A DNA stretch of 64,000 bases, taken from positions 11,277,151 through 11,341,150 of the forward strand of contig NC_003071.7 in the NCBI RefSeq assembly GCF_000001735.4, read 5' to 3'. Of the stretch, positions 59,295 through 64,000 are shown one piece after another (the first letter of the stretch is position 1; the number at the start of each line of letters is the position of its first letter). Origin of the DNA: Arabidopsis thaliana (lineage: Eukaryota > Streptophyta > Magnoliopsida > Brassicales > Brassicaceae). Made by a program: the position numbers and the translations under genes. Under the pieces are notes generated by a model that did not search any database, was not told the origin of the DNA, and was given only the letters and a program-made list of their open reading frames with translations.

Positions 59295-60465
59295 CACCGA
59301 CGTTTTTTTTTCTTGGCTTCCTCTTTGATGGTTCCTTTTTTTTGTTCTTTTGGTTTCGGCAAAAGAGGCAAAATAAGCAGCTTAACTCTTGGCTTTATTG
59401 GTTTCACATTTTTTTTTCACTCGTTGTTGATGAGTGAGACCTTTTTTTTTTCTTTATAACAAAAAAAAACTCTTGGCTAGTTGGCTTTATTACGGGTGTG
59501 TGTGTCATTTCTGACTTTGGATCCCTTCACTTTCAAGGAATTAAGTTTTCTCTCGGCAACACAGTGGTTGGCCCCACTTTCACGTCTTAACCCTTACTGT
59601 AGCATTAATGGTGGCTTCTCCATTTCAAGATAAAATAAAATATCATTCTTGCTCATAAATAATTGTATTAACAGAAGAAGAAAAATTAGACCGAAGAGGA
59701 AGAGTTGACCAAAAATTTATACATCAGAGCATGATCTCAAGTTTTTCAATCATTATACTTACTATTTTATTGTTTGTTTGACTTCTAACTAAAGGAAAAA
59801 AAAAACACATATAGATGTAGGACACGACTTAAAACTTGTTTTAAAATATTTTAGGTGATCGATCATATAACATTCTTGGGCTCATTTGTGGTATGGAGAT
59901 TTGAAGTGAGATATTGATTGCAACTTATGGTATGATTGGTTGCATACTTGCATAAAGAGCAATAAATGTTAAACTGTCATACTTTTATTTTAACGAGTAA
60001 AGGAAAAGCAAATCGTAAAAAAATAGTTTTTCTTTGTTTGGGCATAAAAGAAAAATATTTTGGTTCATCATCCCTAGATCGTAAGCCCTTTTGTTCACCT
60101 TTTCCTCGTCTATCTTACTCACTTCTTGTCCATCATCGTATATATAGGGAATTTAAGATAAGCTAGACATTTAGCCTTTAGGATATGATAACTACCATTG
60201 TTTGGGGAGGAAGCTACTTAGGATTTAAGTAGATAATGTAAAATGATGAGGGATAATAATGAACTTTGGATAACTATCCATTTTCTTGAAAGAGAAGTAA
60301 TGTGATGGATAATCATCACATTTATAACAGTTACCTCATTAAAGTGGTCTTATTACTACAAATATTTGTTGCTATTTTTTCCTTCAAGTTCTGGATTTCT
60401 CAAATTTCATATAGTTAAAGTTTTAATTTACAAGATGTCTACTGCTATAGATAAATCATAAAGGT

Positions 60466-60675
60466 TTGATTGCTATGTCGCTAGGGGAGGAAGATGACCT
60501 TTTAAATATATTTGATCTACTTCAATATTGCTCTAGTGAAAAGAGTGTTGTGAGTTTGATAGGAAGAATTCGTAAATCGGATTGCCAAATGATGGAGCTA
60601 ATCCTAGATAAGCCAAGGAACTGGCAAAAGTATGAAATCATCATAGAGATGGCTATTTCCTATAGAGAATGTTAG
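60466..60675 (+). pseudogene. Fragment of a LINE-type ORF1 / DUF4283 protein
   Basis: A 69-codon frame, with its likely natural ATG at 60475. The phrases SLIGRIRKSDCQMMELILDK and PRNWQKYE match in order the conserved start of DUF4283 zinc-knuckle proteins from plant non-LTR retroelements (family pattern SLIGRxLNPDCQKMxxLILDMPRKWQK, from memory). The RNA-binding core, the zinc knuckle and any reverse transcriptase are missing, so this is an isolated relic. Confidence 0.55.
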
Positions 60676-60891
60676 ATGCGTAACAACCAATTTTCTTTTA
60701 CTTTTAGAATTTTCTTTATTTACTAATATTTCAGTTAGAGGTTAGCACACTTCTTGTTCCATCCCATAACTGTTCGGGTGTTTCCAAATTCCTATCTTAT
60801 ATAGGAATGTATTCTCAATATGGGACAAGTTGGTATTTCCAAATAGAAACTGGAGGGGTTCCCTAAGTCCTGATTGTGACAAATACAACTA

Positions 60892-60892
<1 letters not shown>

Positions 60893-60926
<34 letters not shown>
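60893..60926. repeat. (TA)n microsatellite
   Basis: About 34 bp of alternating TA in the AKT1-SPX2 intergenic region. Confidence 0.9.
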
Positions 60927-60931
<5 letters not shown>

Positions 60932-61648
60932 CTAAAAACTTAATTGATTTAATTTATGTTTAGTTGTTCTAAAATGGATTATGTTTCTTTGTTTTTTCAA
61001 GTTTTAACTTTTCACTATATAACACACTTTATCATTTTTTCTTGTTTGGAAAATATTTATGCTAGATAAATTGAAAACATGTTAATTATAGAGCAAGAGT
61101 TTATATTTTATTTTATTGTAACAGGTTCTAAGACCTTTTTTTATAGAAAACATTAAATTAAGATAATTATTAATTACATGACTCGCGCTCTGACCAGTTG
61201 GACCAAATATATATGAAACACAAATTTAGTTTAATAGTATTTTAGAGTATTTCTCTCTTTTTTTTTATGAGCTGGTATTTCTCTAATTTACAAGTGTGTT
61301 GCATATAAAACTTCATTCCTTTTTTCCTTTTGTATCATTGTATGGGTCTTTGACTCTTTTTTGGGTCCTTTTTCGTCGACCATTAGCGTCTCCACTTTAC
61401 CTCCTTTGTTTCCACTCACAATTGTAACTACATGGGCCACACTGGCCCATATACATTCATCCAATCGGGCTATCATCATGTACTAAGCCCAACTCTTTTG
61501 ACCGGTGATCAAACAGTTATGATCAATTAACTCCAATTCCTTCGTATCCCAAAACTCGTGCCTTTGTAAATTATCCAATACGTAAAATAAACAAAGAATA
61601 AATATTATTTCTAAAAAAGATATGCTTCAACAAAAAAAATTTAAAATT

Positions 61649-61679
61649 GGATATTCCAAAAACAAAACCACGAATATTC
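61649..61679 (+). promoter_or_regulatory. Two P1BS-like (GNATATNC) sites upstream of SPX2
   Basis: GGATATTC at 61649-61656 and GAATATTC at 61672-61679 both fit the PHR1-binding consensus GNATATNC. They lie 23 bp apart (about two helical turns), 103-133 bp upstream of the SPX2 start codon. SPX2 is a known PHR1 target induced by phosphate starvation. Use of these exact sites is inferred. Confidence 0.7.
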
Positions 61680-61781
61680 TTCATTTAATAAAATAAAACA
61701 CTAATATTAATATTATCAAACCACCATCAATCCTGTAACCAATTTTCACTTTTGATTGTTCTTCCTTATTCTCAGCTAACC

Positions 61782-63553
61782 ATGAAGTTCGGCAAGAGCC
61801 TAAGCAACCAGATCGAAGAAACTTTACCTGAATGGCGCGACAAATTCCTCTCATACAAAGAACTCAAGAAGAAGCTCAAGCTTATGGAGCCACGAAGCGT
61901 CGAGAATCGTCCAAATAAACGTTCGAGATCCGATTCCAATTCTGTCGACACAGATCCAACGGTTGGTATGACCAAGGAAGAGCTTGATTTCATTAGTCTT
62001 CTTGAAGATGAGCTTGAGAAATTCAATTCCTTCTTCGTTGAGCAAGAGGAAGAGTATATCATTAGATTGAAGGTAAATCCTCAAAAATTTATGTGGAACG
62101 ATGCAAAAACTTAGGTTTTGATGTAGAATTGTTAGGTTTGATGATTTGGGATCAATTTGTTAGTTTTGATTGCATTTACTGATTGTTGATTCCAATTCAT
62201 AGGATTCTAAGATTTTTCATAAGTAGATGTTGTTGGAATTACTATTATGACGAATGACTCCGGCCAAATTTCCGGTGAAGTCCGTCACCGGAATGACCGG
62301 AGCTTGGATTCCTCGTAAATCATCTGAATTAGTAGTTTCGATTCGTTTGGAAACGTAGTTGAATGAGAAATGAGCATAGTTAGTTAAAAATTTAGGTCCA
62401 TGTTACTTATTTTGTAGCCTAAGGCTAGAATTATTGCGTGGAGCATTTTTAGTTTACATAGTGTATTCAACTCTATTTCTTGGTGGGAATTGGTATCGTA
62501 GGAATTGAAGGACCAAGTGGCGAAAGCGAAGAATTCTAATGAAGAGATGATAAATATAAAGAAAGAGATTGTTGATTTTCATGGAGAAATGGTTTTGTTG
62601 ATGAATTATAGTGCTCTTAACTATACAGGTAAACTTTTCTTTCTCATGTCATCTCCATGGTTATTGTTTTTCGTTCTTTTCTCATATGTTCTAATCATTC
62701 GTAGCCCGAAAGCCGACGTTGAGTAAACAGAACAAGCTCACATGTTGGACAATTGATAGTTTTTAGATGTTAAAACTCGTTTACAAGGTCAAGCTCTAGT
62801 TTTTAGCATTTCCTAGTAAGTGAAACCGTGTCAATGGGCAATATTTTTAGAAGTTTTGTGAAAGATTGATTAGTAGGGAACTTGAGTTAGTATTAACATT
62901 ACGTCTATGTTAAGAGTCATATTCTCCACGATCTTTGTGTTACTTGTTAAATAGAAATGTGCCCACATGAAGGAATATGCTGTAATTTGTTTAACTGGCC
63001 ACTCATCGCAGATGCTTTCTTTATACTTTTTTCTTATAAATAACTTGAGGTTTATGCCTTTATTCTTATTCGCTAAATGTGTAGAATTGTGTTCTATTGG
63101 TTTACAGGATTGGCAAAGATTCTCAAAAAGTATGACAAAAGAACCGGTGCTTTAATCCGTTTACCATTTATCCAAAAGGTTTTGCAAGAACCTTTCTTCA
63201 CAACTGACCTACTCAACACATTTGTGAAAGAGTGCGAGGCTATGCTGGACCGCCTCTTTCCGTCTAACAAAAGTCGGAATCTGGATGAAGAAGGAGAGCC
63301 GACAACTTCTGGAATGGTCAAGACAGGAACGGACGATTCTGAACTTCTTAGAGTACCAAAAGAACTGTCTGAGATTGAGTACATGGAGAGCTTGTATATG
63401 AAGAGCACTGTGTCGGCATTAAAAGTATTAAAGGAAATCCGCAGTGGTAGCTCAACAGTTAGCGTCTTCTCGTTGCCACCGTTACCGGCAAGTGGATTAG
63501 AAGATGATTCATGGAAGAAGAAAGTTGGTGTCCTTGAACAAGTAGCGAAATGA
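61782..63553 (+). CDS. SPX2: SPX domain protein 2, phosphate sensor
   Basis: Three coding exons, 61782-62072, 62502-62628, 63108-63553; 864 nt, 287 residues. Start ATG at 61782; the frame is open further left only from a TTG. A single SPX domain occupies about residues 1-165: [18 protein letters not shown] with the inositol-pyrophosphate-binding Tyr25 and Lys29 in [11 protein letters not shown], the central ELKDQVA helix, and the third basic cluster KILKKYDKR (Lys146, Lys147, Lys150). There is no EXS, RING or transporter domain, which defines the stand-alone SPX class. With phosphate present, SPX1/SPX2 bind PHR1 through inositol pyrophosphates and keep it off P1BS sites. Two such sites lie just upstream, fitting negative feedback. 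Recalled as At2g26660. Confidence 0.97.
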
Positions 63554-64000
63554 ATTATGAGTATTATTATTTTTAAATCTCTCTTTTTTTTTGTACTTTC
63601 TTTAAATAGTACAAGTAATTGTATACGCTTACAGCTGTAAAAGATGAATCAAATAAAACATAGAAGTGTGATCATCTTTCAACATTTAAACTTGGTTGCG
63701 TGTACTTTTTCTTTTGCTGCATATCATGTATGAAAAATCTTCTGTAAGACTGTAACACCACTTTCAAGCAGAGAGAACAATGAAATACATACGCCATTTC
63801 GAAATCTTATGTATTGCATTTTAGCATCTGTGGGTCAATCGGTCTCTGTACTCCTAACTAGGTGATATTTGGTCCAATTTAAGGGCAGCTCATTCAATCA
63901 CAAAGAATCAAATATGTTGCAGAGGAAACTGTTCTGACTTCTGTGAATGTTGCAAGATTGTATAGCTGCTTCTTGTTCGGCCCTTTTATATGGGCTTTGT
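63554..64000. other. SPX2 3' flank to window end
   Basis: SPX2 3' untranslated region (AATAAA-like signals near 63650), then unassigned DNA. The last bases hold GGCCC and GGGCTTT, site-II/telo-box-like promoter elements, so a gene may start to the right. From memory the next locus is the heme oxygenase gene HY1/HO1, but no part of its coding sequence is visible. Confidence 0.45.

Larger units (their letters stand above)
59295..61781. other. Divergent upstream region of AKT1 (-) and SPX2 (+)
   Basis: 2.5 kb. The left end is the AKT1 leader and promoter, with poly-T/A runs near 59310-59470. The middle is AT-rich and holds a retroelement ORF1 relic and a microsatellite. The right end is the SPX2 promoter with two P1BS-like sites. 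No intact gene. Confidence 0.5.

Noticed and set aside
61180..61210. tRNA A-box-like phrase (GGTCCAACTGGTCAGAGCGC on the minus strand)
   Set aside because: No cloverleaf, no B-box at the right distance and no repeat structure; too weak to call a tRNA or SINE.
63700..64000. Possible end of the HY1/HO1 gene
   Set aside because: No heme-oxygenase coding motif appears on either strand before the window ends.

Overview
This window is nuclear DNA from a plant of the mustard family. Almost every protein is one I recognise from Arabidopsis thaliana. The gene order matches the lower arm of chromosome 2, recalled from memory as roughly At2g26510 to At2g26660. Locus numbers are memory, not a database lookup. 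Genes are intron-rich, splice sites are GT-AG (one GC-AG), and the intergenic DNA is AT-rich. Nothing bacterial, viral or organellar was seen. Exon boundaries were placed by hand from splice motifs, checking that reading frame and summed length agree with the known protein.

Layout, left to right: the last exon of a nucleobase-ascorbate transporter (NAT3, +); a 1.56-kb inverted-repeat transposon; a small membrane protein (+); AR781/DUF1645 (-); a Helitron-type block; uroporphyrinogen-III synthase (UROS, -) followed by heme oxygenase-like HO2 (-), two plastid tetrapyrrole genes; patatin-like lipase PLP2 (-); then, divergently, WEB1 (+), a coiled-coil protein of chloroplast movement. A repeat-rich gap with a long foldback separates WEB1 from YABBY5 (-). 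A 4.4-kb gap with an Emigrant-type MITE leads to proteasome subunit RPN13 (-). The remaining genes are a GPI-anchored family-17 glucanase (+), a 20-exon WD40/WDR11-like gene (+), a polygalacturonase (-), a PIF/Harbinger transposon with an N-terminally short transposase (+), fatty-acid elongase KCS11 (+), the potassium channel AKT1 (-) and the phosphate sensor SPX2 (+).

These are mostly independent single-gene units, not an operon-like system. Two functional neighbourhoods stand out: UROS next to HO2 (entry to and exit from heme chemistry in plastids), and the head-to-head pair AKT1/SPX2 (potassium uptake and phosphate signalling), with two P1BS-like sites just upstream of SPX2. I did not find an undescribed system. 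The most unusual sequence features are a tandem duplication in HO2 intron 2 carrying a frameshifted copy of an exon end, a polygalacturonase whose nearest splice acceptor would open onto an in-frame stop, a GC-AG intron and a retrotransposon primer-binding-site relic in RPN13, paired Helitron termini, and an intergenic foldback resembling a young hairpin-RNA or MITE locus.
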